From Nostoc sp. UHCC 0870 (GTDB lineage Bacteria > Cyanobacteriota > Cyanobacteriia > Cyanobacteriales > Nostocaceae): 64,000 nt of DNA. The position numbers were made by a program, and so were the translations under genes. The stretch spans positions 2,419,501 to 2,483,500 of the forward strand of contig NZ_CP091913.1 in the NCBI RefSeq assembly GCF_022063185.1, given 5' to 3'. This document shows positions 1 through 8,476 of the stretch, in pieces. Within the stretch, counting starts at the first letter, position 1; each line of letters begins with the position of its first letter. The notes under the pieces are model-generated. The model worked only from the letters and a program-made list of their open reading frames with translations. It searched no databases and was not told where the DNA came from.

Positions 1-352
1 ATTGTATAAATAACGTCGTGTGCAACTTTCTCTGAAACCTAACCCCCAACCCCTTCCCTACAAGGGAAGGGGAGCAGGAATCAAAGCCTCTCTCCTTGCA
101 GGGGAGAGGTACTCTAGCGAGAAGCCGCTCCGCGTCTTTGGAGAGGGGTTTCCCAACCTACGATTGTTGAGGTGAAATAGTAGGTTTTGTATGAGGTGTT
201 ACAGAAATTAGTGACTGAGTTTGTAAAAGAGTGCAGCGATCGCCTATAAAATAAATATAAATAATAAATTTAGTCTTTTGAATTTAATAATTGACAAATG
301 ATGTCAATTGATTTAACAAAAAACTTTAATTTCTGCAAAGGGAGCATAAGAT
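1..352. repeat. Intergenic repeat-rich stretch
   Basis: No gene is visible. Positions about 38-160 carry a dispersed element made of C-rich and G-rich complementary blocks (for example CCCTTCCCTACAAGGGAAGG), which would fold into hairpins, with an SDR-like insert (CGAGAAGCCGCTCCGCGTCT) near 119. A related block recurs near 63243-63290. From about 245 the DNA is AT-rich and probably holds the promoter of the downstream XRE gene. Confidence 0.55.
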
Positions 353-643
353 ATGGATATGCAAGTCCTGAGAGAGCGTGCTGGTATCAGCCGCGCAGAA
401 GTTGCCTTCAGGCTTGCAATCAGTGAAACTAGCGTTCGCAATTGGGAAGCTGGGCGGACTGAACCCACAATGACCCCGAAAAAATACTTGGAAGCGTTAC
501 GTATATTTAAATGTACACCGGAAGAATTGGCGATCGCTAGCGAAAAGTCAATTAATCAACGACATAAGCGTAAACCAGGAAGGCCAAGACGCTTTCCAGA
601 AGATCAGGTAGCACAGGTAACTGATTCGCCAGTTTGCAGCTGA
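353..643 (+). CDS. Small XRE-family HTH regulator with AT-hook-like tail
   Basis: A 96-residue probable DNA-binding regulator. Residues about 5-55 form a Cro/C1-type helix-turn-helix; the recognition-helix region contains SETSVRNWEAGRTEP, the usual XRE signature. After it comes a basic stretch KRKPGRPRR (about 72-80) with the GRP core of an AT-hook, which binds the minor groove of AT-rich DNA. The start at 353 follows a GGGAG ribosome site by about 9 bases; a second ATG two codons on is also possible. It is monocistronic, followed by 280 bp of repeats before pdhB. The target is unknown. Confident for the HTH, less so for the AT-hook. Confidence 0.8.
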   Translation: MDMQVLRERAGISRAEVAFRLAISETSVRNWEAGRTEPTMTPKKYLEALRIFKCTPEELAIASEKSINQRHKRKPGRPRRFPEDQVAQVTDSPVCS

Positions 644-923
644 TAGCCTGCTAATTTAAAGTGTCCTACTAGCACGGTGACGCACAAGCAAAAAATCAAA
701 TAAACACTCTTCTCTCCTCTTGACTGTCACCTGTCCCCTGTCCCCTGTCACCTATGTTTCTTCAAGGTCTATCTAAAAGTAGATAACTTTAGCTCAAATT
801 CACAGTAGATAATTGCTGGATGATAACTTTTTCTAACTGATCTCTAACTAGTGCGATCGCTCACCATATTAGTCGCGGTAGCGCGATAAAATTCTAAAAC
901 AATAGTTGTAAAAAAAGGTCTAA
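644..923. other. Intergenic region upstream of pdhB
   Basis: No ORF of note. A short tandem run of CCTGTCC/CCTGTCA heptamers (about 728-752) is typical of Nostoc short tandemly repeated sequences. The AT-rich DNA after about 780 should contain the pdhB promoter; no specific boxes were assigned. Confidence 0.4.
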
Positions 924-1907
924 ATGGCAGAAACACTATTTTTCAACGCTTTGCGGGAAGCCATTGATGAAGAAATGGCGCGTGATTCCAGCGTATTTGT
1001 TCTTGGTGAAGACGTAGGACACTATGGCGGCTCTTACAAAGTTACCAAAGACCTACACCAAAAATATGGTGACTTGAGAGTTTTAGACACTCCCATCGCC
1101 GAAAACAGCTTTACTGGTATAGCAGTAGGCGCAGCAATGACTGGGTTACGTCCGATAATTGAAGGCATGAACATGGGCTTTTTGCTCCTAGCCTTTAACC
1201 AAATCTCTAACAACGCTGGGATGTTGCGTTACACTTCCGGCGGTAACTTTAAGATTCCAATGGTGATTCGCGGCCCCGGTGGTGTAGGTAGACAACTAGG
1301 TGCAGAACACTCCCAGCGTCTAGAAGCTTACTTCCAAGCCGTCCCAGGATTGAAGATTGTGGCTTGTTCTACCCCTTACAACGCTAAGGGACTGCTAAAA
1401 GCTGCTATCCGTGACGATAACCCAGTATTGTTCTTTGAACACGTTTTACTTTACAACTTAAAAGAAAATCTGCCAGAGGAAGAATACGTACTTCCCTTAG
1501 ATAAAGCAGAAGTTGTCCGCAAAGGTAAGGATGTCACAATTTTAACTTACTCACGGATGCGTCATCATGTGATGCAAGCTGTGAAACCTTTAGAAAAACA
1601 AGGTTACGACCCAGAAGTAATTGATTTAATATCACTCAAACCATTAGATTTTGATACCATTGGTGCATCAATACGGAAAACCCACCGCGTCATTGTGGTA
1701 GAAGAATGTATGCGAACTGGCGGTATTGGTGCGGAATTAGTCGCATCCATTAACGATCGCCTATTTGATGAACTGGATGCCCCAGTGCTAAGATTATCCT
1801 CCCAAGACATTCCCACACCTTACAACGGCGCGCTGGAACGTCTGACGATTATTCAGCCAGAGCAAATTGTGGAAGCCGTGCAGAAAATGGTAGCAATGCG
1901 GGTGTAG
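924..1907 (+). CDS. pdhB: Pyruvate dehydrogenase E1 component, beta subunit
   Basis: A 327-residue transketolase-like beta subunit of the E1 component of pyruvate dehydrogenase. With E1 alpha it decarboxylates pyruvate with thiamine diphosphate and passes the acetyl group to E2. It opens with the family pattern [13 protein letters not shown] and has [30 protein letters not shown] and the C-terminal transketolase domain ([16 protein letters not shown]). Length is normal. The start follows an AGGTCTAA sequence. The stop codon TAG (1905-1907) is itself part of the first unit of a GGGTGTAG tandem array, so the array begins inside the last codons. The E1 alpha gene is not adjacent, which is common in cyanobacteria. 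Confidence 0.95.
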   Translation: MAETLFFNALREAIDEEMARDSSVFVLGEDVGHYGGSYKVTKDLHQKYGDLRVLDTPIAENSFTGIAVGAAMTGLRPIIEGMNMGFLLLAFNQISNNAGMLRYTSGGNFKIPMVIRGPGGVGRQLGAEHSQRLEAYFQAVPGLKIVACSTPYNAKGLLKAAIRDDNPVLFFEHVLLYNLKENLPEEEYVLPLDKAEVVRKGKDVTILTYSRMRHHVMQAVKPLEKQGYDPEVIDLISLKPLDFDTIGASIRKTHRVIVVEECMRTGGIGAELVASINDRLFDELDAPVLRLSSQDIPTPYNGALERLTIIQPEQIVEAVQKMVAMRV

Positions 1908-1955
1908 GGGTGTAGGGGTGTAGGGGTGTAGGGGTGTAGGGGTGTAGGGGTGTAG
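1900..1955. repeat. Tandem octamer GGGTGTAG x7
   Basis: Seven perfect copies of GGGTGTAG, the first overlapping the pdhB stop codon. A related octamer GGGTATAG x4 occurs at 28644-28675. These are short tandemly repeated repetitive (STRR) sequences of the kind abundant in Nostocales. Confidence 0.95.
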
Positions 1956-2188
1956 GGGGAGAAAAATACAATGCCTACCTACTCACTACTGACTACTCAG
2001 CACGGGCTAAACGCCGCGCTACCGCTAACAGCACTCCTCACTCCTCACTCAGCACTCATAACTCATAACTCCTCACTCAGCACTCAGCACCGGCTAAACG
2101 CCGCGCTACCGCTAACAGCACTCAGCACTCATACTCATAACTGATGCAAAGAGCGTTATTATAGCGTTTGTCAGTTGCGAGTTATGGT
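1956..2188. repeat. Heptamer array (ACTCAGC/ACTCATA) carrying a duplicated SDR
   Basis: Degenerate tandem heptamers of the ACTCAGC/ACTCATA type run from about 1980 to 2145. The block CGGCTAAACGCCGCGCTACC with its continuation GCTAACAGCACTC appears twice, around 2003-2034 and 2089-2122, each embedded in the heptamers. It looks like a small dispersed repeat that was copied together with its flanks. No coding capacity is visible before secD. Confidence 0.85.
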
Positions 2189-3610
2189 ATGCAGAGACAG
2201 CGATCGCTTTTAGCGTTAATATTCGTTTTAGTCATAGCCGCCGTTGCGGCCATTGCGTTGATTCCTGTCCCCTTGGGGTTAGACTTACGCGGGGGTTCAC
2301 AGCTTACTATTCAGGTGAAACCTTCAGCCGAAATCAAGCAAATCACCGAACGTGAATTAGATGGGGTGAAAAAAGTTGTTGAAGGTCGGATTAATGGTTT
2401 GGGTGTTTCTGAACCAGTTATCCAAACTGTGGGTACAGATAAAATCCTGGTTCAGTTACCAGGAGTAAACGACCCAGAACAAGCGGAACGAGTGCTGGGA
2501 GGTACAGCACAGTTAGAATTTCGCCAACAAAAACCCACTACAGAAACTCAATTATTTGCTTTTCAAGCATCACGCGCCGAACTAAAAGTCAAGCAAGAAG
2601 AATTAAGAAAAAGTAACGATCAAGACGCAATTAATAAAAATTTAGAAGATTTACAGAAAAATAATCAAGCGATCGCAGAATTATTTGAAAGTACCAATCC
2701 CCCCCTTGATGGGAAGCATCTTCAAGATGCCTATGGTGAACCTACTCAACAAGGTAACAACTGGAATGTGGCTATTCGCTTCGACCCCACAGGCGGTGAA
2801 CTATTTGCCAACCTAACCAAAAATCTGGCAGGTACAGGACGCAGCATTGGTATTTTTCTAGATAATGAACTGATCAGTTCTCCTGTTGTCGGGGTAGAAT
2901 TTGCAGCTACCGGGATTACTGGTGGCGCGGCTGTAATTACAGGTAGATTTACGGCCCAACAAGCCAATGATTTAGGCGTACAATTACGCGGTGGTGCTTT
3001 ACCTGTACCAGTAGAAATTGCCGAAATTCGCACAGTTGGGGCAACCTTGGGTAAAGACAGTATCACAAGCAGCATCTATGCTGGGATTGGTGGTCTAATT
3101 TTAGTATTAATATTTATGGTGGTGTACTACAGACTACCAGGATTAATTGCGGATTTATCCTTAATCGTCTACGCCATCTTGACTTGGGCTAGCTTTTCTC
3201 TATTAGGTGTAACCCTCACGCTACCAGGAATCGCTGGATTTATTCTCAGTATCGGTATGGCAGTAGACGCAAACGTGCTAATTTTTGAACGCACACGGGA
3301 AGAATTAAGGACTGGTAAATCACTGTATCGTTCTGTAGAGTCAGGCTTTTACCGTGCTTTTTCCAGTATCTTAGATGGCAATGTTACAACAGTAATTGCC
3401 TGTGCAGCACTATTTTGGCTGGGTGCTGGTTTAGTCAAGGGCTTTGCTGTAACTCTAGCTTTGGGTGTAGCCGTCAGTATGTTCACAGCTATTACCTGTA
3501 GTCGCAGCTTAATGTTTGTCGCCATTTCCATTCCCGCACTACGTAAACCAGAACTATTTTGTCCAAACCTGCCAGCATCAGGGGCATCTAACAAGGCAGA
3601 GGTAGCTTAA
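2189..3610 (+). CDS. secD: Protein translocase subunit SecD
   Basis: A 473-residue SecD, part of the SecDF complex that uses the proton gradient to help pull proteins through SecYEG after SecA. It has an N-terminal membrane segment, the motif [15 protein letters not shown] just after it, a large periplasmic P1 domain, and five C-terminal membrane segments with [19 protein letters not shown] prefer the ATG at 2189; an upstream in-frame TTG at 2168 would add seven residues but lies before the conserved start. The stop codon overlaps the secF ATG by one base (TAATG), implying translational coupling. Confidence 0.95.
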   Translation: MQRQRSLLALIFVLVIAAVAAIALIPVPLGLDLRGGSQLTIQVKPSAEIKQITERELDGVKKVVEGRINGLGVSEPVIQTVGTDKILVQLPGVNDPEQAERVLGGTAQLEFRQQKPTTETQLFAFQASRAELKVKQEELRKSNDQDAINKNLEDLQKNNQAIAELFESTNPPLDGKHLQDAYGEPTQQGNNWNVAIRFDPTGGELFANLTKNLAGTGRSIGIFLDNELISSPVVGVEFAATGITGGAAVITGRFTAQQANDLGVQLRGGALPVPVEIAEIRTVGATLGKDSITSSIYAGIGGLILVLIFMVVYYRLPGLIADLSLIVYAILTWASFSLLGVTLTLPGIAGFILSIGMAVDANVLIFERTREELRTGKSLYRSVESGFYRAFSSILDGNVTTVIACAALFWLGAGLVKGFAVTLALGVAVSMFTAITCSRSLMFVAISIPALRKPELFCPNLPASGASNKAEVA

Positions 3611-4593
3611 TGAAACTCAGTATTAACAAATCGCGATCGCTTTGGTGGACTATTTCTTGTGCCATCACCTTAGCTGGTATCATCTCAATGGTGATTTCTT
3701 GGCAAAACCCCAACATTCGCGCCCCCCTACGTCCGAGTTTAGATTTTGTTGGTGGCACAAGATTACAATTTGAACGAGATTGTACCAAACCTGGGAACTG
3801 TGACCAGCCATTAGATATTAACGTTGTGCGGGAAGTCGCTAAAGCCCAAGGACTTGGAGATAGCAGCATCCAAATCATTGCTGACAAAGAAACACGCCAA
3901 GATAATGGCATCTTAATTCGCACAAAAAATTTAGATCGCGAACAGCGTACCAAATTACAAACCGCCTTAAGTGAAAAAGTCGGCACTTTTGACGAGCAAA
4001 AAAATCAAATTGACACCGTAGGGCCGACCTTGGGGCGAGAGTTGTTTACCTCTGGTATCATCGCCCTGATTGTTTCTTTTGCAGGCATCATTATTTACTT
4101 AACCTTTCGGTTTCAGTTAGATTACGCCGTATTTGCGATCGTAGCCCTGCTTCACGATGTACTCATCACAACAGGAATCTTCTCAATTTTTGGTTTGGTT
4201 TTCGGTACAGAAGTAGATAGCTTATTTATTGTGGCTCTACTAACCATTACAGGTTTCTCTGTCAACGATACAGTAGTAATTTACGATCGCATTCGGGAAA
4301 CATTAAAACTAAATCCTAACCAACCGATTACGGAGATTGTTGATGATGCAGTTAACCAAACTTTAGGCAGATCAATCAATACAACTTTAACCACCATGCT
4401 GCCATTGTTCGCTATCTTCCTATTTGGTGGCGAAACCCTGAAAAACTTCGCTTTAGCTCTAATTTTTGGCTTCATCGCTGGAGCATATTCTAGTATTTTC
4501 ATCGCCAGCACCCTTTTGACAGTGTGGCGAGAACGTACAGCTAAATCTACAGTAGTAGCAACTGCTGGAGTAACTGATACATCTGTTGAGTAG
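3610..4593 (+). CDS. secF: Protein translocase subunit SecF
   Basis: A 327-residue SecF partner of SecD. It has an N-terminal membrane segment, [14 protein letters not shown] (the SecF counterpart of the SecD LDLRGG motif), a short periplasmic domain and five membrane segments carrying [15 protein letters not shown] and [14 protein letters not shown]. Length and order are typical. It is coupled to secD through a one-base stop/start overlap and is followed immediately by a CCCCAAT heptamer array. Confidence 0.95.
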   Translation: MKLSINKSRSLWWTISCAITLAGIISMVISWQNPNIRAPLRPSLDFVGGTRLQFERDCTKPGNCDQPLDINVVREVAKAQGLGDSSIQIIADKETRQDNGILIRTKNLDREQRTKLQTALSEKVGTFDEQKNQIDTVGPTLGRELFTSGIIALIVSFAGIIIYLTFRFQLDYAVFAIVALLHDVLITTGIFSIFGLVFGTEVDSLFIVALLTITGFSVNDTVVIYDRIRETLKLNPNQPITEIVDDAVNQTLGRSINTTLTTMLPLFAIFLFGGETLKNFALALIFGFIAGAYSSIFIASTLLTVWRERTAKSTVVATAGVTDTSVE

Positions 4594-4642
4594 TCCCCAA
4601 TCCCCAATCCCCAATCCCCAATCCCCAGTCCCCAGTCCCCAG
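4594..4642. repeat. Tandem heptamer CCCCAAT/CCCCAGT
   Basis: About six consecutive CCCCAAT or CCCCAGT units directly after the secF stop codon. The same heptamer family appears scattered elsewhere in the window (for example 11081-11105, 23018-23032, 31158-31173 and 46646-46755). Confidence 0.95.
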
Positions 4643-4650
4643 CATTGCCT

Positions 4651-5055
4651 ATGACTCAACCAGAACAACCTGCAATTCCTGGCAATGAACAATCCTTAGC
4701 GCAACAAGTCCAAAAGCTACACCAGTTGACCGTATATGGGAGGTGGCTATTTGTTGGCTTTTTATGGTTGACAATTGCGCCTTTGTGTTTTTGGAATCTC
4801 CGCTCAGAAATTGCCTTATGGCAACAATACTTTACTTGGGCAGCAGTGCGTTATGGAATTTTATCTCATCCACTGTCTGCGATCGGTTTAGCTTTTTGTA
4901 TTGGAATGACTACTTCCGTTTTAGTTTGGCAAAGTCGAAATATTTTACTAGGTTTACCACACCAAGAACAGCAACGCCTAGAAAAACAAGTATTTCAGAT
5001 TCGCCAGCAAGGCCCTACTCATCCTTTATGGAAGTGGGTAGTCAATAGTCAATAG
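4651..5055 (+). CDS. Conserved cyanobacterial membrane protein, unknown function
   Basis: A 134-residue protein not assigned to a characterised family. Two hydrophobic segments are visible, about residues 34-52 (FVGFLWLTIAPLCFW) and 74-95 (GLAFCIGMTTSVLVW), with a polar N-terminus and a charged C-terminus, so a two-pass membrane protein is likely. The ATG at 4651 is chosen over an upstream TTG inside the repeat boundary. It follows secDF on the same strand after 57 bp, so cotranscription is possible but a role in secretion is only a guess. Confidence 0.65.
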   Translation: MTQPEQPAIPGNEQSLAQQVQKLHQLTVYGRWLFVGFLWLTIAPLCFWNLRSEIALWQQYFTWAAVRYGILSHPLSAIGLAFCIGMTTSVLVWQSRNILLGLPHQEQQRLEKQVFQIRQQGPTHPLWKWVVNSQ

Positions 5056-5188
5056 TTCAACCCCTGTCACCTGTCCCCTGTCACCTGTCCCCTGTCCCCT
5101 GTTGCATACATATACACTAACTCCGTAATTTCTTGCACAATATGATTGAAAGACAGTAAAAATACTGCCACATCGGAGTGCCTACATT

Positions 5189-5659
5189 ATGAAACACTAT
5201 CAGATTCAGTTTCGTGAACATCGCCATGCTGAAATAGACCTTTACCAACTCCAAGAGTTATTCGATCTTGCAGCTTTTTGGGCGAAAGGACGCAGTATTG
5301 AGGATTTGAGTATAGCTATTACCAACAGCGATCCAGTAATTTCTGTATGGGATGCAGAAAAACTGATTGGTTTTGCTAGAGCAACTTCCGATGGTATCTA
5401 TCGGGCGACAATTTGGGATGTGGTAATTCACCCAGAGTATCAAGGTACTGGACTAGGCAGCAAATTAGTCGAAACAGTTTTAAGTCATCCCCGAATGCAG
5501 GTTGAGCGAGTTTACCTGATGACCACTCACCAACAAAAATTCTACGAAAAAATTGGTTTCCAAGCTAATAGCACTACAACTATGGTGTTGGACAACCAAT
5601 CGAAAATTAGCACTATGACTACTATGGAAGTTCAGCTTCAAGAATCGCTAGGGGTATAG
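5189..5659 (+). CDS. GNAT-family N-acetyltransferase
   Basis: A 156-residue acetyltransferase using acetyl-CoA. The central block [20 protein letters not shown] followed by IHPEYQGTGLGSKLV contains the GNAT motif A (Q/R-x-x-G-x-G/A), which binds the CoA pyrophosphate, and FYEKIGFQ is the usual C-terminal motif B. It is paralogous to the gene at 10177-10731: both have IGFARATSD and ATIWDVV. Its 3' end overlaps the convergent histidine kinase gene by 38 bp. The substrate cannot be read from the sequence. Confidence 0.88.
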   Translation: MKHYQIQFREHRHAEIDLYQLQELFDLAAFWAKGRSIEDLSIAITNSDPVISVWDAEKLIGFARATSDGIYRATIWDVVIHPEYQGTGLGSKLVETVLSHPRMQVERVYLMTTHQQKFYEKIGFQANSTTTMVLDNQSKISTMTTMEVQLQESLGV

Positions 5660-6533
5660 ATATCTGTAGTCTAGTTAACGGATCTCTTTCAGAGATGGGA
5701 GATGGTAAGATATCTAACTTGCCTCCCATCACTTCTAACAGCTTTTGATTAAGTAATAGTTTCATTCCTGAAGAAAAACCAGTTTGATTTGGCTCAACAT
5801 CAACAGACTTATCCTCAGATGTCAGCAAATCTATAGATTCATGATTTAGGAAGGCGTGATTAGGTAAATCTAGGGAAATTTGCACAAAATCACTATTAAT
5901 AGCAGTAGAAATACAAATACTCCCTTCCGCCATCTGAGAAATAGCAGTATTTACTAAATTCAGTAATATTTGCCTGAACCAACGTTGGTCAGCCAAAATA
6001 TAAGTCTCGCTATCTGGAGGCAAAATTCGCAACTTTAAATTGCGATCTACTGCCAGCATATAAGTTAAATTATAAACTTCTTGTAAAATCTCAGCTACAG
6101 GTTGGGGCTGAATATCTAGCTTGTTAGTCCCGTGTTCTATTCGGACAACATTGAGAATTTCATCCATCAGATGTAACAGCTTTAAAGCCCGTTCATGAGC
6201 TTGGGCAATAAATTCACGCTCTTCTGCCGGATCTTCGCATAAATCTGACAAAATTAACTGATGTAACCCAATCAAACCATTGAGAGGCGATCGCAATTCA
6301 TGGGTAGTCCTCGCTAAAAACCCCCCTTTAAACAAGCTCATTTCCTTAGCCATTTCATACGCTAGCTGCGTATTTTTGATCTCTTCTGGGAGTGATAGCG
6401 TCTGCGTTTGATCTGTTGGCGTTATTGGTGAATCACTAGCAATGGGATTTACAGACTTTTTTGTTACCAATCCACGATAACCAACCCCTATTAATAGTCC
6501 TACTCCGAGATATATCCAGTTACTCCAATTCAT
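5622..6533 (-). CDS. Membrane-anchored histidine-kinase-like protein with degenerate ATPase domain
   Basis: A 303-residue HisKA/HATPase protein. A single N-terminal membrane segment (about 5-20) is followed by a linker and the dimerisation/phosphoacceptor helix ARTTHELRSPLNGLIG, with His about residue 78. The N-box is recognisable (FRQILLNLVNTAI), but the usual DxGxG (G1) and GxGxG (G2) ATP-lid motifs are not: the corresponding region reads SLDLPNHAFLN and FSSGMKLLLNQ. The C-terminal EVMGG is kept. Kinase activity may therefore be weak or lost. There is no sensor domain and no adjacent response regulator. The 3' end overlaps the convergent GNAT gene. Confidence 0.8.
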   Translation of the reverse strand: MNWSNWIYLGVGLLIGVGYRGLVTKKSVNPIASDSPITPTDQTQTLSLPEEIKNTQLAYEMAKEMSLFKGGFLARTTHELRSPLNGLIGLHQLILSDLCEDPAEEREFIAQAHERALKLLHLMDEILNVVRIEHGTNKLDIQPQPVAEILQEVYNLTYMLAVDRNLKLRILPPDSETYILADQRWFRQILLNLVNTAISQMAEGSICISTAINSDFVQISLDLPNHAFLNHESIDLLTSEDKSVDVEPNQTGFSSGMKLLLNQKLLEVMGGKLDILPSPISERDPLTRLQISIPLAILEAELP

Positions 6534-6597
6534 AATTTGGCAGTTATTAACTTTTTAATTGACCACAAAAATGAAAAATCAGTTTCCAACTTAAATA

Positions 6598-7194
6598 TTA
6601 AACATCTAAGTTTACTGCACCTTGACGTAAAATTTGCCAATTGCCCCCTGTCCATTTAGCAACAGTAGACGGCTGACTCAGTACAGTATTTTCACTGAAA
6701 AAATCCGGGGCTGTGGATTCCAAAGTCATCACTTCAGGAAACTGAGCGTCAATTTCTGCCATAGTTGCTAAAGCTGGCTGACCTGACAAATTAGCACTAG
6801 TAGTAGCTAGCACACCTGTTTGAGACAAAATTTTTTGCGCGATCGCACTTTTCGGAACTCGAATCCCAATTGTTGTAGGATCAGTCGGATTCATAGCCTT
6901 TGGGACGCGATCGCTAGCCGGTAAAACCAATGTCAATCCTCCCGGCCAATAGCGATTTACCACTTTTTGCCAAATCTGATATTCTGCTTCACTACCTTGC
7001 ACATAAGGCCATAAATCTGCTGCATCAGCCGCCATCAAAATTAAAGGCTTATCTTGACTGCGCTGTTTAGTAGCAAAAATCAACGCCGCTTTCTCTGGTA
7101 AAGCCGCCAGCGCAGGAACGGTATCAGTAGGAAAGCTGACCACACAGCCAGAACCCACGCCAGCTATTAATCCCTCTAAAGAAACTCTAGTCAC
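6598..7194 (-). CDS. tsaC: L-threonylcarbamoyladenylate synthase (Sua5/YrdC/TsaC family)
   Basis: A 198-residue YrdC-domain enzyme that makes threonylcarbamoyl-AMP from threonine, bicarbonate and ATP, the first step of the universal t6A modification at tRNA position 37. Motifs SFPTDTVPAL, KQRSQDKPL, WPGGLTLVLPAS and TTSANLSGQPA are diagnostic. No ATG is available: I choose GTG at 7194, nine bases after GGAG and aligning with the usual family start. A TTG at 7215 lies in the AAAATTC repeat array. TsaD, a later enzyme of the pathway, is encoded at 13239-14285. Confidence 0.92.
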   Translation of the reverse strand: MTRVSLEGLIAGVGSGCVVSFPTDTVPALAALPEKAALIFATKQRSQDKPLILMAADAADLWPYVQGSEAEYQIWQKVVNRYWPGGLTLVLPASDRVPKAMNPTDPTTIGIRVPKSAIAQKILSQTGVLATTSANLSGQPALATMAEIDAQFPEVMTLESTAPDFFSENTVLSQPSTVAKWTGGNWQILRQGAVNLDV

Positions 7195-7208
7195 GTCGCT
7201 TTGCTCCG

Positions 7209-7246
7209 AATTCAAAATTCAAAATTCAAAATTCAAAATTCAAAAT
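7209..7246. repeat. Tandem heptamer AATTCAA/AAAATTC
   Basis: About five AAAATTC-type units directly upstream of tsaC, reaching the ribosome-binding region. The same repeat (AATTTTGAATTTTG) is found at about 36448-36475 upstream of ribD. Confidence 0.9.
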
Positions 7247-7419
7247 TAAATACCCCACAGATAAATCCGGGGGCTTGATTTAATCTTGTTTGAATTTTTT
7301 CTTCTCCATAAATAAATTTAGGGGCTTGTACCCTTTTTTTCTTTGGTCATAATTATCAGTATGAGTTAAGCAAACCATAACTCATAACTCATAACTCATA
7401 ACTGATTACTCATAACTCA

Positions 7420-8337
7420 TTACTCAGCACTTACAAAAGCTAAAGCAAACCGTTCCACACCCTCTAAATCCGTGTGAATTTGAATATTCTCATAACTACC
7501 CTGCTTTTGCAGAAGCATTTTTACCGCCTCAGCCTGTCCTGCCATCATTTCAATTAACCATACGCCGCCAGGTTTCAAATAACTGGGGGAGAATTCTATC
7601 AAGTGACGAATATCATCTAAGCCATCAAAACCACCATCTAGAGCTAAATGTGGTTCATGCTTGGCTACTTCTGGTTGTAGTGTCGGTACAATATTGCTGG
7701 GAATATAAGGTGGGTTGGATACCATCCCACTAAATTGACCTTTAAGGGCTGCTAACGGCTGCCACCATGACCCTTGATAAAATCGTATCCGGTCGGCTAA
7801 ACCCAGATTATCGGCGTTTTTTTGTGCGATCGCTAAAGCTTCTAAACTGTAATCAACAGCATGAATTGTAGACTCTGAAAAGGCATCCGCTAGTCCTAAA
7901 GCGATCACACCACTACCAGTCCCTAAGTCTACCCAATGTCCTTGTTTTAGCTGTGACGAGACTTCACTTCTAGCCGCCATCACAGCTAAATCAATCAAGC
8001 ATTCGGTTTCTGGTCTGGGAATTAACACCGCATCCGACACCTTCAGTCTAAAATTTCGCCAAGGTGTACTGCCAGCAATGTACTGTACTGGCAAGCGATC
8101 GTCTAAGCGTCTGTGCCACAAATGGTCTAACTCTTCTAAAGACAAAGCCATAATAATCTCAGCTTTGTCTTTAAAAGAGTCTAAGCGCAGTGCCAAGCGA
8201 TCTAAGCCTGCTACCTCTTGGAGTAACCAATCTATTTCTGCTACTGGAACATTATTTGCGATCGCTTTTGCGATCGCTCTACTGCGCCATTGCCAAAGTT
8301 GTAACCCAGAAACTAAATTTAGCTTTTGCTCTACCAT
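7420..8337 (-). CDS. prmC: Peptide chain release factor N5-glutamine methyltransferase
   Basis: A 305-residue SAM-dependent methyltransferase that methylates the Gln of the GGQ motif in release factors. The N-terminal helical domain precedes PVQYIAGSTPWRNF, the SAM site VDLGTGSGVIALGLA, and the catalytic NPPY motif in MVSNPPYIPS. I choose the ATG at 8337 (MVEQKLNLV). An in-frame ATG at 8355 would add six residues, but those codons are made from the terminal repeat of an adjacent MITE (8344-8468), so they are a recent addition if they are translated at all. Confidence 0.93.
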   Translation of the reverse strand: MVEQKLNLVSGLQLWQWRSRAIAKAIANNVPVAEIDWLLQEVAGLDRLALRLDSFKDKAEIIMALSLEELDHLWHRRLDDRLPVQYIAGSTPWRNFRLKVSDAVLIPRPETECLIDLAVMAARSEVSSQLKQGHWVDLGTGSGVIALGLADAFSESTIHAVDYSLEALAIAQKNADNLGLADRIRFYQGSWWQPLAALKGQFSGMVSNPPYIPSNIVPTLQPEVAKHEPHLALDGGFDGLDDIRHLIEFSPSYLKPGGVWLIEMMAGQAEAVKMLLQKQGSYENIQIHTDLEGVERFALAFVSAE

Positions 8338-8343
8338 TTCATA

Positions 8344-8468
8344 GGACTTACGCATTGATCAAAATCATCAGCTATTAACGGTTAATTTTTCTAAATATTA
8401 GTCGCCAAAAGGCTAAAACGACCTATTTTATTAACACACAATTTCTCATTTGTACAGTGCGTAAGTCC
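8344..8468. mobile_element. MITE-like element, family A (TIR AGGACTTACGCA)
   Basis: A 125-bp AT-rich element bounded by AGGACTTACGCA and its inverse TGCGTAAGTCC. A second element with the same ends and size lies at 13082-13203. It encodes nothing. It abuts prmC, and its TIR reads ATG-CGT-AAG-TCC in the prmC frame, offering an alternative start codon. Confidence 0.8.
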
Positions 8469-8476
8469 AATATTCA

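Noticed and set aside
1900..2145. Possible CRISPR array
   Set aside because: Units are 7-8 bp tandem repeats without unique spacers and no cas genes are present. The same holds for the arrays at 22934, 25279 and 49743.
2168..2188. SecD start at TTG
   Set aside because: The ATG at 2189 fits the family N-terminus and the region before is repeat-derived.
4459..4692. Minus-strand frame across the CCCCAAT heptamers with a [16 protein letters not shown] repeat
   Set aside because: The protein repeat is only the translation of the DNA heptamers antisense to secF.
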